DNA of 64,000 nucleotides from Gottfriedia acidiceleris (GCF_002128425.1 NZ_NESS01000003.1:248001-312000), one strand, 5' to 3'. Counted from the first letter of the stretch, positions 44,722 through 53,179 are shown. Notes: a model not told the origin generated them from the letters alone. Numbers and translations: made by a program.

Positions 44722-45390
44722 CTACATCCTCATTACATACCCAGTACCCCTTACAGTGTGAATATAGGTATTGTTTTTATCATCTAGTTTTGTTCTTAAG
44801 TAGCTAATATAAACATCCACTACGTTTGTTTCAATTGTAGAGCCATAGCCCCATACAGTTTCTAATAAAATTTCTCTAGTTAATACACGATTTACATTGC
44901 TCATTAATAAGTACAATAAATCGAATTCTTTTTTAGTTAAATCAATGATCGCTTCGTCTTTTTTAACAACACGAGCTGCAGAATCTAGTGACAAATCTTT
45001 AAACTTTAAGCAGTGTAAATTTGTTGAACGATCGATTCGTCTAAAGATTGCTCGCATATGAGCTAATAGTTCTTCAATAACAAATGGTTTTGAAATATAA
45101 TCATCTGCACCACTATCTAAACCTGAAATTCGATCAAAAACACTATCTCTTGCTGTAATCATAATAATTGGAGTGTCTTTATGCGCTCTAATTCTTCTAC
45201 AAACTTCAATTCCACTTAAATTAGGTAGCATTAAATCAAGTAAAATTAAGTCAAATTCTTGGTCGATCGCTAAATTTAAACCATCTCTACCATCATTTGA
45301 AATATGAACTTCATTTCCTTCATACTCTAATTCTAATCGTATAAAATTTGCTAATTCTTTCTCATCTTCTATAATTAATATTTTTTTCAT
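44722..45390 (-). CDS. OmpR-family response regulator
   Basis: Protein of 222 residues. The receiver domain has the acidic pair (EDE), phosphoacceptor Asp in LILLDLMLP (~52) and the KPF Lys (~101). The winged-helix DNA-binding domain has LTKKEFDLLYLLMSNVNRVLTREILLETVWGY and a final IHTVRGTGYVMRM. It is the first gene of the pair with the kinase. Regulon unknown; close to ArlR/YkoG-type regulators. Confidence 0.94.
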   Translation of the reverse strand: MKKILIIEDEKELANFIRLELEYEGNEVHISNDGRDGLNLAIDQEFDLILLDLMLPNLSGIEVCRRIRAHKDTPIIMITARDSVFDRISGLDSGADDYISKPFVIEELLAHMRAIFRRIDRSTNLHCLKFKDLSLDSAARVVKKDEAIIDLTKKEFDLLYLLMSNVNRVLTREILLETVWGYGSTIETNVVDVYISYLRTKLDDKNNTYIHTVRGTGYVMRM

Positions 45391-45698
45391 TTATTTTATC
45401 CCTCATTTTTTTTATAATAACATCTATAAAATTATTATTTGTATTGTATAAGGATATCTGTTTAAGATGAAAATGGCTTTATGAATATTTTAAAATTCAA
45501 TTAGAGTTTTATTAGAAATTTTTAATATTTCAACTTAATTATCTTGATATTACTACCTATTGTGTACATTTTCTAATAATTCCACTTAAAAACGATTAAA
45601 ATTTATTTAAGAATATATTCAAAGCTCTCCAAAAAATAAGGTAATACCTTTTTTATTTCCACTTATTTTATGTAAATTTGAGTTGTTCAATAATAAAA
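45391..45698. other. AT-rich intergenic region upstream of the two-component genes
   Basis: About 300 bases, non-coding on both strands as far as I can see, which should contain the response-regulator promoter. I found no clear dyad or riboswitch. Confidence 0.4.
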
Positions 45699-45730
45699 AA
45701 AATGACTTTAGCATTTGCTAAGGTCATTTT
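45699..45730 (-). terminator. terminator of the Gmad2 lipoprotein gene
   Basis: A 12-bp stem (AAAATGACTTTA/TAAGGTCATTTT, with G-U pairing) is followed on the minus strand by TTTTTTTT. It lies about 120 bp past the stop codon, leaving a fairly long 3' untranslated stretch. Confidence 0.75.
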
Positions 45731-45852
45731 CATGCTGTTGAAAAATAATCTTGTCAATTAACTAGTAAATTTTCGTCAATGAAGTAAGCCTTATCAAGTT
45801 AATTTCCACTTATAGATCATCATTGTATATCCGTTTTATAAAACTTCCTGCC

Positions 45853-46416
45853 TTATTTATAATTAGGAAACTGAATCGGAATATTTAATATATTTTCAGG
45901 CTGGCCGTCTTTTGCACTTGCAACATATAGTGTCAGTACTCCATTTGGACTTGTTGGCTGAGTATAATTAATCACTAATTTAAAGTTCCCCCATTCTGGA
46001 GCGCCCATATCAGCCATTGTGTTTCCTTCTGCTAATACATTATGTCCATCTTCTATTCGATATAGGAATGTTGCTTCAAAAACTCTAGCTTTTCCTTCAA
46101 CAATTAACACATTTTTACCTGTTGAGTCATTTACGACTGTAGTAACTTTAAATGCATCGTTTTCAACTGGTGTAAATACTTTTTCTGGTGGCTTAGTTTC
46201 ATCCTTTTTTGGCGGGTTATTATTTTCTTTATCTGGTGTATTTCCATTATCCGTATTTTTGTCTTTATCTGGTGTATTTCCATTATCAGGGGTTTTCCCT
46301 TTATCAACTTGTGTTGACTGATCGTCTTTTTTGCCATAACCGTAGTCATTTGACTGACAGCTTGTTAAACAGAATATGCTTAAAATTATAAGTCCAATAA
46401 ATAATAATCTTTTCAT
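45853..46416 (-). CDS. Gmad2-domain lipoprotein
   Basis: Exported lipoprotein of 187 residues. The signal peptide ends in the lipobox LTSC. A low-complexity linker (~25-78) is built from repeated GNTPDK and Lys/Asp/Pro runs. A C-terminal Gmad2 immunoglobulin-like domain follows (VEGKARVFEATFLYRIEDG, MGAPEWGNFKLVINY, LYVASAKDGQPEN). Gmad2 domains occur in spore-germination (GerM-type) and envelope proteins. The linker repeat varies in length by slippage and would span the cell wall. Its exact role is unknown. Confidence 0.85.
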   Translation of the reverse strand: MKRLLFIGLIILSIFCLTSCQSNDYGYGKKDDQSTQVDKGKTPDNGNTPDKDKNTDNGNTPDKENNNPPKKDETKPPEKVFTPVENDAFKVTTVVNDSTGKNVLIVEGKARVFEATFLYRIEDGHNVLAEGNTMADMGAPEWGNFKLVINYTQPTSPNGVLTLYVASAKDGQPENILNIPIQFPNYK

Positions 46417-46551
46417 TCTATTAATCCCCCCTAAATTAATTTATAGCTTCAAATTAAATATTGTTCTGAATCAAAATATTTATTTTTAATAAAAGATGTA
46501 ATGCTTTTTTCCGAGGTGGACTTTTAGGAAATAGGAATGAATTTTATCACA

Positions 46552-47463
46552 TTAAAAAAATGTACTAGCAAGTTGAATTACAATCGGTAATGTTAGACTG
46601 CTTAATATTGTAGAGGTTATAACAGTTTGTGCTGCAAAACTTGCGTGTGGACCCTTAAATGATAGTAATGCACTGTTTCTTGAACTTGGAAATGCACTAC
46701 CTATAAAAAGGGCTTTTGCAACCACGCCTTCAAAACCGAATATTTTTATAAGGGCAAATGCAATAATCGGACCACCAATTAATCTTAAAAAATTACTAAT
46801 CGCTAAATTGTTCCAGCTAATTTCTTTCCCTGATTCAGCTAATTGAGCTCCAAGAGTAATTAGTGCAAATGGGGCGAATGACTCAGTAATAGGATTTAAA
46901 ATGGTAACCAATTCATGATTTAATTTCACATGAGATATTTGAAGGATAAAGCCAAGTGCTACACTATATATGATTGGTAGCTTAAGCATTTTCCAAATTG
47001 CTTCTTTCATCTGGACTGATGCCTCAGCATTATATACCCCGACAGTAAATGTCATTATATTTTGAAACAAAACGATTAAAACTCCGATACTCAATGCAAA
47101 AGGATCATTTTTAAAAACTAACGCATTTACTGGTAATCCAAGATTTCCTGAATTATTTAATGCGATACTATTAGCAAATGTCCCACGCATAGATTTATCA
47201 ATGCTTCTCCATCTGCAGATTAATGTTGAAAGTAGTGACATGAAGACAAATTGAATAACCAAATAAAATAAAACACCGCCTGCAACTTTACCTGATAGCG
47301 GACTATCATAAATTTTCATAAATACTGCTACTGGAAGAAATAAATAAACTAAGAGGGTTGTTAAAGTACGTAAGTGAAGTTTAAAAAGACGATTAAACAA
47401 ATAACCTAATATAACATAAAAAAATAGCGGTAGCATAACTTCTAGTAGTAATTTTATTACCAT
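46552..47463 (-). CDS. AEC-family transporter (auxin efflux carrier type)
   Basis: Membrane transporter of 303 residues with ten predicted helices in two halves. Typical segments are FFYVILGYLFNRLF, NSGNLGLPVNALVF (~95-108), ALITLGAQLAE and the C-terminal NSALLSFKGPHASFAAQTVITSTILSS. Bacterial relatives export malate, malonate or other carboxylates. I start at ATG 47463 after GAAGGAAATGCA. It is 41 bp downstream of the SHOCT gene, so possibly co-transcribed. Confidence 0.88.
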   Translation of the reverse strand: MVIKLLLEVMLPLFFYVILGYLFNRLFKLHLRTLTTLLVYLFLPVAVFMKIYDSPLSGKVAGGVLFYLVIQFVFMSLLSTLICRWRSIDKSMRGTFANSIALNNSGNLGLPVNALVFKNDPFALSIGVLIVLFQNIMTFTVGVYNAEASVQMKEAIWKMLKLPIIYSVALGFILQISHVKLNHELVTILNPITESFAPFALITLGAQLAESGKEISWNNLAISNFLRLIGGPIIAFALIKIFGFEGVVAKALFIGSAFPSSRNSALLSFKGPHASFAAQTVITSTILSSLTLPIVIQLASTFF

Positions 47464-47504
47464 TGCATTTCCTTCTTTCAGATGATTAAGCACTTTTTAT
47501 TTTT

Positions 47505-47867
47505 CTACATATCTCGGTTGAAAATTTTTTCCTTATGTTTCTGAAATTCAATTTCTGTGATCACCCCGTCATTTTTTAATTTATTTAATTTACGAAGTTT
47601 CACTTCAAAGTCCTCTTTCTCTCTTGTAAAATACTCTTCAACATTTACTTCATAATTTGAAATACCATGATCACTAAAAACGTTATATCCATTGATAATC
47701 GTAATCATTAGAGCAATCCCAATCCATAATAATCCGAACAAACCAGCTTTTGGTATGACAATTGTAAATCCGAGGACGATAAAAATAATGCCAATCATTA
47801 AACCAAACAACGCCTGCCCTTTACTTGGCTTAACTCGAATCTTTCTCAAATTACCACCTCTTTTCAT
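47505..47867 (-). CDS. SHOCT-domain membrane protein
   Basis: Protein of 120 residues with two adjacent membrane helices (~20-38, 43-60), a short linker and a C-terminal SHOCT motif (KLRKLNKLKNDGVITEIEFQ, ~88-107). SHOCT motifs bind partners or oligomerise and occur on many small Bacillus membrane proteins. The start may be the second in-frame codon region, but ATG 47867 follows a usable AGGTGG-like site. Role unknown. Confidence 0.72.
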   Translation of the reverse strand: MKRGGNLRKIRVKPSKGQALFGLMIGIIFIVLGFTIVIPKAGLFGLLWIGIALMITIINGYNVFSDHGISNYEVNVEEYFTREKEDFEVKLRKLNKLKNDGVITEIEFQKHKEKIFNRDM

Positions 47868-47980
47868 TTTAAAATTAATTTCTGAATGAAATAGAAGCTT
47901 TGACGGTTAAATTTGATAAAATATTATTTGCTTTCGAAATACTATATTCGACAAATTATGTTTAAATACCTATTGCAAAA

Positions 47981-48003
47981 ATAAAAAACCACCTATTTAG
48001 GTG
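47981..48003 (-). terminator. short terminator after the VOC gene
   Basis: A compact hairpin (CACCT-ATTT-AGGTG) is followed on the minus strand by GTTTTTTATTTTT. It ends the transcript of the 48108 gene. Confidence 0.6.
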
Positions 48004-48107
48004 AATTTTTCAATTTTTTTTATAAACAATTTACACTTTTTTATATTCAAAATGACAATTTTATAAAAACGATTTCTCACCGTTTTTTCAAACTAATATC
48101 AAAATAG

Positions 48108-48560
48108 TTATTTTGAATATTTGTCTTTCCATTCACTTAAATAAAGAACTTCATTTGTTTTTATAGATTCGCCATCAAGTAATGAAATAAATTCTAAACT
48201 ATTTCCATCAGGATCTCGGAAATAAACACTTGCTGCTGGCATCCAAGTATGTACAACAGGCTCAATCGGATTTAATCCAAAAAAGTTTTCAGTCACTTGA
48301 ATCCCTCTCTCTTTAAGCCATTCAATACTATTCTCTAGTTCATGTAGACTTACCCCAAAAGCGAAGTGACCTTTGTGAAATTCCTTACCTTTCTCTACTT
48401 CCCACAGTCCGAGCATTTGTTTGTCATCACCAATAAAAAAGAAAGCTACTCTTCTTTCTTCAATTTTATAAGCAAGCCTAATACCTAGTTTTTCGTAAAA
48501 CATAATGGATTCTTCTAAGTTTCTTACATCCAAGTGAGTTTCATATATACTTTTAATCAT
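48108..48560 (-). CDS. VOC-family (glyoxalase/dioxygenase fold) protein
   Basis: Protein of 150 residues with one paired beta-alpha-beta-beta-beta module. It begins ETHLDVRNLEESIMFYEKLGI with a metal His near residue 7. HFAFGVSLHELENSIEWLKERGI and the closing SVYFRDPDGNSLEFISLL with a Glu ligand follow. The His/His/Glu set and size resemble fosfomycin-resistance-like and glyoxalase proteins. The substrate is unknown. Confidence 0.82.
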   Translation of the reverse strand: MIKSIYETHLDVRNLEESIMFYEKLGIRLAYKIEERRVAFFFIGDDKQMLGLWEVEKGKEFHKGHFAFGVSLHELENSIEWLKERGIQVTENFFGLNPIEPVVHTWMPAASVYFRDPDGNSLEFISLLDGESIKTNEVLYLSEWKDKYSK

Positions 48561-48590
48561 CGTTTTTTCCCCCTTTCATCAAATTTTGAA

Positions 48591-49265
48591 TTACTTTATC
48601 CTATTAATCTTAATTTCTCCTCGATCACTGACGTTAATTATCATTTCATTATCAACTGTAATAATTACTGGAAAAATTTCAGCATACTTACTTGAAAATA
48701 GCCATTTTCTATTCGGTGGTCCTAAAAGGATAAAACAACCTTTTGCCCCCATAAAATTTAAACTATTTACTAATTCATTATTATTTCTTACTAAAATGCC
48801 ATTAGTGATTAATTGCTTACCTACTTGAAATACATCGGGTGTAGTTAGGTTTATTTCACTTATATTTATGATTGATTGAATAGAGAATGGCTTAGCACTT
48901 TTTGGTGAAATAGAATGCCTAGAAATAAACTCAACAATATTACCAGAAGGATCTTCAAAATAAAATGAATGGGCATCTAAAAATTTAAAGTAAATCTCAT
49001 CAAGTCCATCTTCTATTGTTAATTTTACAAATGATTGTGCCCATTTCTTTGCTTCTTGAAAGTGATTTGATGAAATATTGAAAGCGAAGTGATAGAAGGG
49101 ATTTGTGTCTTCTATTGTTTCTACAAACTCTAATAAACTTTCTCCTACTTCAATTGTGAAACTATTACTTTTCACGCTTACGCAGTTGAATTTTAATTGA
49201 TTAATATAAAATTCTTTAGTTTTATTTAGTTGGCTAGTTTGCAAAACTACTTTATTGATTAACAT
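48591..49265 (-). CDS. VOC-family protein, diverged second half
   Basis: Protein of 224 residues. The N-terminal half is a VOC module (KVVLQTSQLNKTKEFYINQL; FYHFAFNISSNHFQEAKKWA; HSFYFEDPSGNIVEFISRH). The second half (~125-224) has beta-rich segments and INLTTPDVFQVGKQLITNGI, like a second module that has lost metal ligands. It lies 30 bp upstream of another VOC gene on the same strand, so they may be a duplicated, co-transcribed pair. Function unknown. Confidence 0.75.
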   Translation of the reverse strand: MLINKVVLQTSQLNKTKEFYINQLKFNCVSVKSNSFTIEVGESLLEFVETIEDTNPFYHFAFNISSNHFQEAKKWAQSFVKLTIEDGLDEIYFKFLDAHSFYFEDPSGNIVEFISRHSISPKSAKPFSIQSIINISEINLTTPDVFQVGKQLITNGILVRNNNELVNSLNFMGAKGCFILLGPPNRKWLFSSKYAEIFPVIITVDNEMIINVSDRGEIKINRIK

Positions 49266-49413
49266 ACCTTTCTCACCTACTTATTCATTTAAGTATTCTT
49301 ATTTTAGCACTAAGTTCTTTAATTTTTAAAAATTATGAAATTAAAACTCCTTGAGAATATCTCCAAGATGATATGATTTAATTAACTTTAATTAAATTTA
49401 AGGAGGTTTATCC

Positions 49414-49953
49414 GTGATTTTCAAAAAAAATAAGCTTATTATTCGTCCATTAAAGGAAAGTGATGTTCCGCTCCTTTCAAAATGGCTTTCGAATCCTAAA
49501 GTTCTTCAATATTATGAAGGTCGAGATAATCCGTTCAATGATGAAAAAGTTAAAAATATTTTTTTTAACAAGGAACCCTCTATTCAAATGTGTATTGTTG
49601 TTTATGAAAATATAGAAATAGGTTATATACAATTTTATAAATTAGACGATAAATCGAAAATTGAATATGGATATGAAAATACAAATGAAGTTATTTACGG
49701 AATGGATCAATTTATCGGCGAAATTGATTTTTGGAATCGTGGCATTGGAAGTTTACTCGTCTCATCAATGGTGAATTTCTTAGTTAATAATCAAAACGCA
49801 AAAAAAGTAGTAGTAGATCCACAAACATGGAATGTACGCGCGATTAATTGTTATGAAAAATGTGGATTTAAAAAAATTCGATTACTTCCGAAACATGAAC
49901 TACATGAAGGCAAATATAGAGATTGTTATATAATGGAATATGAAGATAGGTAA
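49414..49953 (+). CDS. AAC(6')-like GNAT acetyltransferase
   Basis: Acetyltransferase of 179 residues starting at GTG after AAGGAGGT. Its layout follows the AAC(6')-Ib type: KLIIRPLKESDVPLLSKWLSN, YGMDQFIGEIDFWNRGIGSLL with the acetyl-CoA loop, and VVVDPQTWNVRAINCYEKCGF near the C-terminus. The GMDQFIG segment is a hallmark of that group. Relatives acetylate aminoglycosides, but chromosomal Bacillus members often have other amines as substrates. Resistance is not shown by sequence. Confidence 0.78.
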   Translation: MIFKKNKLIIRPLKESDVPLLSKWLSNPKVLQYYEGRDNPFNDEKVKNIFFNKEPSIQMCIVVYENIEIGYIQFYKLDDKSKIEYGYENTNEVIYGMDQFIGEIDFWNRGIGSLLVSSMVNFLVNNQNAKKVVVDPQTWNVRAINCYEKCGFKKIRLLPKHELHEGKYRDCYIMEYEDR

Positions 49954-49955
49954 AA

Positions 49956-49983
49956 AGGCTGCCTAATTATTATTAGACAGCCT
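49956..49983. terminator. bidirectional terminator
   Basis: A 12-bp stem with one mismatch (AGGCTGCCTAAT/ATTAGACAGCCT) and a 4-nt loop separates the acetyltransferase gene from the convergent SDR gene. Confidence 0.82.
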
Positions 49984-49992
49984 CTATTTTAT

Positions 49993-50745
49993 TTATTTAA
50001 AAGATGCATACCCTTCGTCTGCCATTACAACACTACCGTTAATGGCACTTGCTTCTTCTAAAGAAAGTAAGTAAACCGTGTCAGCAATTTGTTCTGGTTT
50101 AGTTAATTTATTCCCCATTACTTTTGCTTTCATCATATCAATAATTCCTTTGTCTTTATATCCTTGGATAATTGGTGTATCAACTGCGCCAGGTGCAACC
50201 GCAACAACTCGTATACCATATTCAGCTAATTCAAGAGCTGCTGATTTTGTCATCATAATGACAGCCCCTTTCGTTGCATGGTATGCAAAAGTACCATGTG
50301 AAGCTAAAAATCCAAATACAGATGCTGTGTTTATAATAACACCTTTAATCCCCAACTCTTTCATTTTTCGTGAAGCAGCCATAATACCATATGTAACACC
50401 GTGTTGATTAACGGCAATTGTTTTGTTATAAACATCTAAGTTCATGTCAATTAATGGTGAATTCGCACCAATCCCTGCATTATTAAACATCACATCGATA
50501 CGGCCAAATATTTCAACAGTTTTTTCAATTAAGCTCTCAACTTCCTCAAATTTAGAAACATCCGTTTTTACGAATATTGCTTCTCCACCTTCAGATTTAA
50601 TGTAGTCAATAACTTCATTTCCTAGTTTTTCATTGAAGTCAGCAACGACAACGCGATCACCTTTTCTTGCAAACTTTAGAGCGGTTTCTTTTCCAATACC
50701 ACTAGCCCCACCTGTGATTACTGCTACTCTTTTTGTTATCATCAT
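49993..50745 (-). CDS. short-chain dehydrogenase/reductase
   Basis: SDR of 250 residues: TGGASGIGKE (~12-21), NNAG (~90), catalytic Ser near 143 (NTASVFG), YHATKG (~157) and PGAVDTP. It resembles glucose 1-dehydrogenase/3-oxoacyl reductase-like SDRs; the substrate is unknown. It is transcribed divergently from a LysR regulator gene 138 bp away, the usual arrangement for a LysR-controlled target. Confidence 0.85.
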   Translation of the reverse strand: MMITKRVAVITGGASGIGKETALKFARKGDRVVVADFNEKLGNEVIDYIKSEGGEAIFVKTDVSKFEEVESLIEKTVEIFGRIDVMFNNAGIGANSPLIDMNLDVYNKTIAVNQHGVTYGIMAASRKMKELGIKGVIINTASVFGFLASHGTFAYHATKGAVIMMTKSAALELAEYGIRVVAVAPGAVDTPIIQGYKDKGIIDMMKAKVMGNKLTKPEQIADTVYLLSLEEASAINGSVVMADEGYASFK

Positions 50746-50834
50746 TTTTTCCCCCTTAAGATAAAACTAATAATTTTTTATGTGTTGAACTTTATTACAA
50801 CTTAATTGTATCAACGTTTTATATTAAATAAAAT

Positions 50835-50854
50835 TTAGTTATACTTACTACTAA
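50835..50854. promoter_or_regulatory. candidate LysR operator between SDR and lysR genes
   Basis: The dyad TTAGT-N10-ACTAA contains the T-N11-A core of LysR-type binding sites and lies about 30 bp before the regulator start, in the divergent promoter region. Confidence 0.45.
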
Positions 50855-50883
50855 TTAACTTAAACTAAATATAGGAGAAAAAC

Positions 50884-51762
50884 ATGAATCTTGAACAACT
50901 ACAATATATAATTGAGGTTTCAAAATCGGGATCACTAACTTTAGCAGCCCAAAAATCACATATCACTTTATCGGCAATTAGCCAATCAATCTCATTGTTG
51001 GAAAATGAACTAGGAGTATCTCTTTTCTCGCGCTCTAGAGGTCAAAGTGCTATACCTACTCGAGAAGGAAAAGTAATTATAGAGAAAGCAACTGAAATCT
51101 TAATGAAAGTAAATGAGTTAAAAGAAGAAGCAAATGATTTAAAAAATACTTTATCAGGTGAACTTAGAATTGCAACGATTCCTGGTCCAACTCACCTACT
51201 AGTTAATACTGTTTCTCGTTTTAAAGAAGATTTTCCGAATGTAAAAATTGAAATTTTTGAAAGAGGACCAAATGAAATAATTGAAAATTTACAGTCCCAC
51301 AAAATCGACATTGGGTTAATTGTATCCGAGGATTTAATTCCTAAAAACAGTGGATTAATATATGAAAGATTGCTCGAAGGAAAAATGGTCGTAGGTATTA
51401 GTTCTAGTTCTCCTTTATCTTCTTTAAAATCGCTCTCTCCTGAAAAACTACAACAAGAAACTCTCATTCTTTATGATGATCCAATTATCAAAAATTTTGT
51501 AGAAGAATACATTTCTACATTTGGGAAGACAAACATTTTATTTACGACGAATAATACTGTCGCTATTGAAAATGCGGTAATGAGCGGTTTAGGCGTAACT
51601 ATCGGTTTAGACTTTTCATTTTTGAAAAATAAAGGCCTTGTACCAATTGAAATTAAATTACCTAATCATTTACCTGTTCATTATGGTTGGGTTCGACACG
51701 ATGGAAAATTTTCTTCACAAATTGCTAAAACATTTTTGAACAGATTATCTTTGGAGATTTAA
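50884..51762 (+). CDS. LysR-family transcriptional regulator
   Basis: Regulator of 292 residues. The N-terminal winged HTH (LEQLQYIIEVSKSGSLTLAAQ... ISQSISLLENELGVSLFSRS, ~3-57) is followed by a linker helix and a LysR substrate-binding domain (ELRIATIPGPTHLLVNTVSRF onward). The ATG follows TAGGAGAAAA. It probably controls the divergent SDR gene and itself; the effector is unknown. Confidence 0.9.
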   Translation: MNLEQLQYIIEVSKSGSLTLAAQKSHITLSAISQSISLLENELGVSLFSRSRGQSAIPTREGKVIIEKATEILMKVNELKEEANDLKNTLSGELRIATIPGPTHLLVNTVSRFKEDFPNVKIEIFERGPNEIIENLQSHKIDIGLIVSEDLIPKNSGLIYERLLEGKMVVGISSSSPLSSLKSLSPEKLQQETLILYDDPIIKNFVEEYISTFGKTNILFTTNNTVAIENAVMSGLGVTIGLDFSFLKNKGLVPIEIKLPNHLPVHYGWVRHDGKFSSQIAKTFLNRLSLEI

Positions 51763-51892
51763 AAAATATGGTTGCTGCACGCTCCAATATAACAGTTACC
51801 ATGGACTCTTCTGTATTTTTAATAAGTTTCTGTTAAATATAAAATGTTCATTTTTGAACAAAAAAAGCTTATTTAAATCTTATTCAACTAAA

Positions 51893-51921
51893 ATAGAGGA
51901 TAATCAAATGATTACCCTCTA
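51893..51921. other. hairpin after the lysR gene
   Basis: AGAGGATAATCA pairs with TGATTACCCTCT around a short loop, with one mismatch. No T-run follows. It may be a 3'-end stabilising structure or a weak terminator of the LysR gene. Confidence 0.4.
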
Positions 51922-51988
51922 AAAGATGTCCAACGAATGCATGTGATTGTTGTACAAGAAAACTGTTAATTTGGTTGATTGCATAATC

Positions 51989-52141
51989 TTAATATCTAGT
52001 TGGTTTTACCCAAGGTATATTCTTTAAGACCTTTTTTGCTAAAACCTCTTTTAACTGTTCATATTCAAATACATCGTATGGAATATTACGTAGAAAATTT
52101 CGAAATGCCAGACAATCTCCAAAAGCAAAGATAAACGTGTT
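51989..52141 (-). pseudogene. C-terminal fragment of a GrpB-like protein
   Basis: An open stretch of 50 codons ends in a stop and has no start. It contains LAFRNFLRNIPYDVFEYEQL, followed by KEVLAKK. This resembles the C-terminal LxFRDYLRxxPExxxEYExLK region of GrpB/UPF0157 nucleotidyltransferases, whose catalytic N-terminus is missing here. It overlaps the end region of the FbpA-like gene in another frame. Confidence 0.5.
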
Positions 52142-52142
52142 A

Positions 52143-52316
52143 TTATACACACTTGTTTCTATTTATAATTATTTCTCGATTAAATTCTTCCTCCAACTCA
52201 CTTAAGGTTAAAAGATATAAATGTGTTGACCCTTTTTTGTATACACCTGCCTTTAATAGCTTTTTAATCAAATAATTTTTTCTTGTTTCAACCGCTTTTC
52301 TTAATAAATTTTCCAA
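52143..52316 (-). CDS. fbpA: small FbpA-like protein (Fur-regulated basic protein)
   Basis: Protein of 57 residues, starting at TTG after GAGAGGAA. Its sequence pattern LENLLRKAVETRKNYLIKKL followed by LKAGVYKKGSTHLYLLTLSELEEEF matches the FbpA family. In B. subtilis that small basic protein helps the iron-sparing response with the Fur-controlled sRNA FsrA. Length and charge pattern fit. No clear Fur box was found upstream; it lies 98 bp after a peptide-binding-protein relic. It appears intact. Confidence 0.72.
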   Translation of the reverse strand: MENLLRKAVETRKNYLIKKLLKAGVYKKGSTHLYLLTLSELEEEFNREIIINRNKCV

Positions 52317-52414
52317 TTAAATTCCTCTCTTTTAGTTACTAGGTTACAATTTATTCTTTTGTTTACGATTCCTCCTCTATTTATTTCAGTTAAAGTAGGA
52401 GGATCTTCATTTAA

Positions 52415-52650
52415 TTACTCAGATACTTTTTTTGCAAATCGGAAGTTCGGATTATTTAGTGGATCAAATCGAATTCCTTTAATATTTTTCTTCACTAATG
52501 AATTTTGAGCTAAGAAGTAAACAGGTATAATTGGTACTTCCTTGCATTACTACATCTTCTGCCTGATGTAGTAATTCATAACGTTTTGCTTCATTTTGTT
52601 CTGTTAAGGATTTCCTAGCCTTTTAAAAATAAACTTCATCTTGACCATTC
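52415..52650 (-). pseudogene. relic of an oligopeptide-binding protein gene (OppA/DppE type)
   Basis: Minus-strand remains of the C-terminus of an SBP_bac_5 protein. One frame reads KARKSLTEQNEAKRYELLHQ and then AEDVVMQGS after an in-frame stop. A frameshift near 52535 leads to PIIPVYFLAQNSLVKKNIKG and IRFDPLNNPNFRFAKKVSE ending at 52415. These are the usual ERxxLLHxAExxLM...IPVYF...GIxFDPLNxPNFR features. The other ~450 residues are gone. It is the first thing downstream of the tandem SAM riboswitches, so it was probably their target. Confidence 0.8.
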
Positions 52651-52784
52651 TCCTCCTTTTAAATTTTTTGTATTTTAGTAAATGATGGCTAGCCCATTTA
52701 ATCACAATTATTAATACAAACTTTTCTCATCAGAAAACTAAGAATTAACTATAAAACTTTCTCCTATAACTAAAAATAAAAACT

Positions 52785-52819
52785 AAAAACCTCTCAACAA
52801 GATAAGTTGAGAGGTTTTG
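52785..52819 (-). terminator. expression-platform terminator of SAM riboswitch 2
   Basis: A 13-bp stem (AAAACCTCTCAAC/GTTGAGAGGTTTT) is followed by T-rich sequence on the minus strand. Its loop contains CTTATC, able to interact with riboswitch P1, as expected for SAM-dependent termination. Confidence 0.9.
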
Positions 52820-52827
52820 GCTCTGTA

Positions 52828-52923
52828 CTTATCTTTCGGGTTCCCCCGTGGAATTGGCACGGTATTCAAAGAACCCGTTGCCGAGGTTTCATAGGGCCAG
52901 TCCCTCCACCTCTCTGGATAAGA
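52828..52923 (-). promoter_or_regulatory. SAM-I riboswitch (S-box), second of a tandem pair
   Basis: The minus strand carries the S-box core: CTTATCCAGAGAGGTGGAGG at the 5' side, GGCCCTATGAAACCTCGGCA in the middle, GGGTTC...GTGCCAATTCC, and P1 closing with GAAAGATAAG. The downstream terminator completes the switch. High SAM should stop transcription. No intact gene follows within 450 bp on this strand. Confidence 0.95.
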
Positions 52924-52968
52924 AATAATATTATTTGGTTTCTATAAGTTTAGTTAATAATGAAGAAA

Positions 52969-52989
52969 CCTCTTCAAAGAAAGAAGAGG
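52969..52989 (-). terminator. expression-platform terminator of SAM riboswitch 1
   Basis: A 7-bp stem (CCTCTTC/GAAGAGG, 7-nt loop) is followed by TTTCTTC. It is weaker than the one after riboswitch 2. Confidence 0.6.
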
Positions 52990-53009
52990 ATTAGCTTTAA
53001 AATCAACTC

Positions 53010-53115
53010 TTCTTATCTCTCAAGGCTTTACCTCGATGGAATTAGCACAGTGTTCAACTAGAACCCGCTGCTGAGGCTTCAAAGGGCCAAATCCCTCCAC
53101 CTCTCTAAATAAGAT
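53010..53115 (-). promoter_or_regulatory. SAM-I riboswitch (S-box), first of a tandem pair
   Basis: The same core as the second copy: CTTATTTAGAGAGGTGGAGG, then GGCCCTTTGAAGCCTCAGCA, GGGTTC, GTGCTAATTCC and a closing GAGATAAG. It differs from copy 2 at many positions but keeps all conserved blocks, so both were likely under selection. The two copies start about 190 bp apart in one leader. Confidence 0.95.
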
Positions 53116-53150
53116 TTATCGTTTATGTAATATCGAAATTGAATTACCAA

Positions 53151-53179
53151 AGATTAACCTATATAAGAATAAACGTCAA
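53151..53179 (-). promoter_or_regulatory. promoter of the tandem SAM leader
   Basis: Minus strand: -35 TTGACG (53174-53179), 17-bp spacer and -10 TAATCT (53151-53156). Transcription would begin near 53145, about 30 bases before riboswitch 1. Confidence 0.6.

Noticed and set aside
46131-46391. Small frames opposite or overlapping the Gmad2 lipoprotein linker
   Set aside because: They arise from the GNTPDK-type repeat read in other frames and strand.
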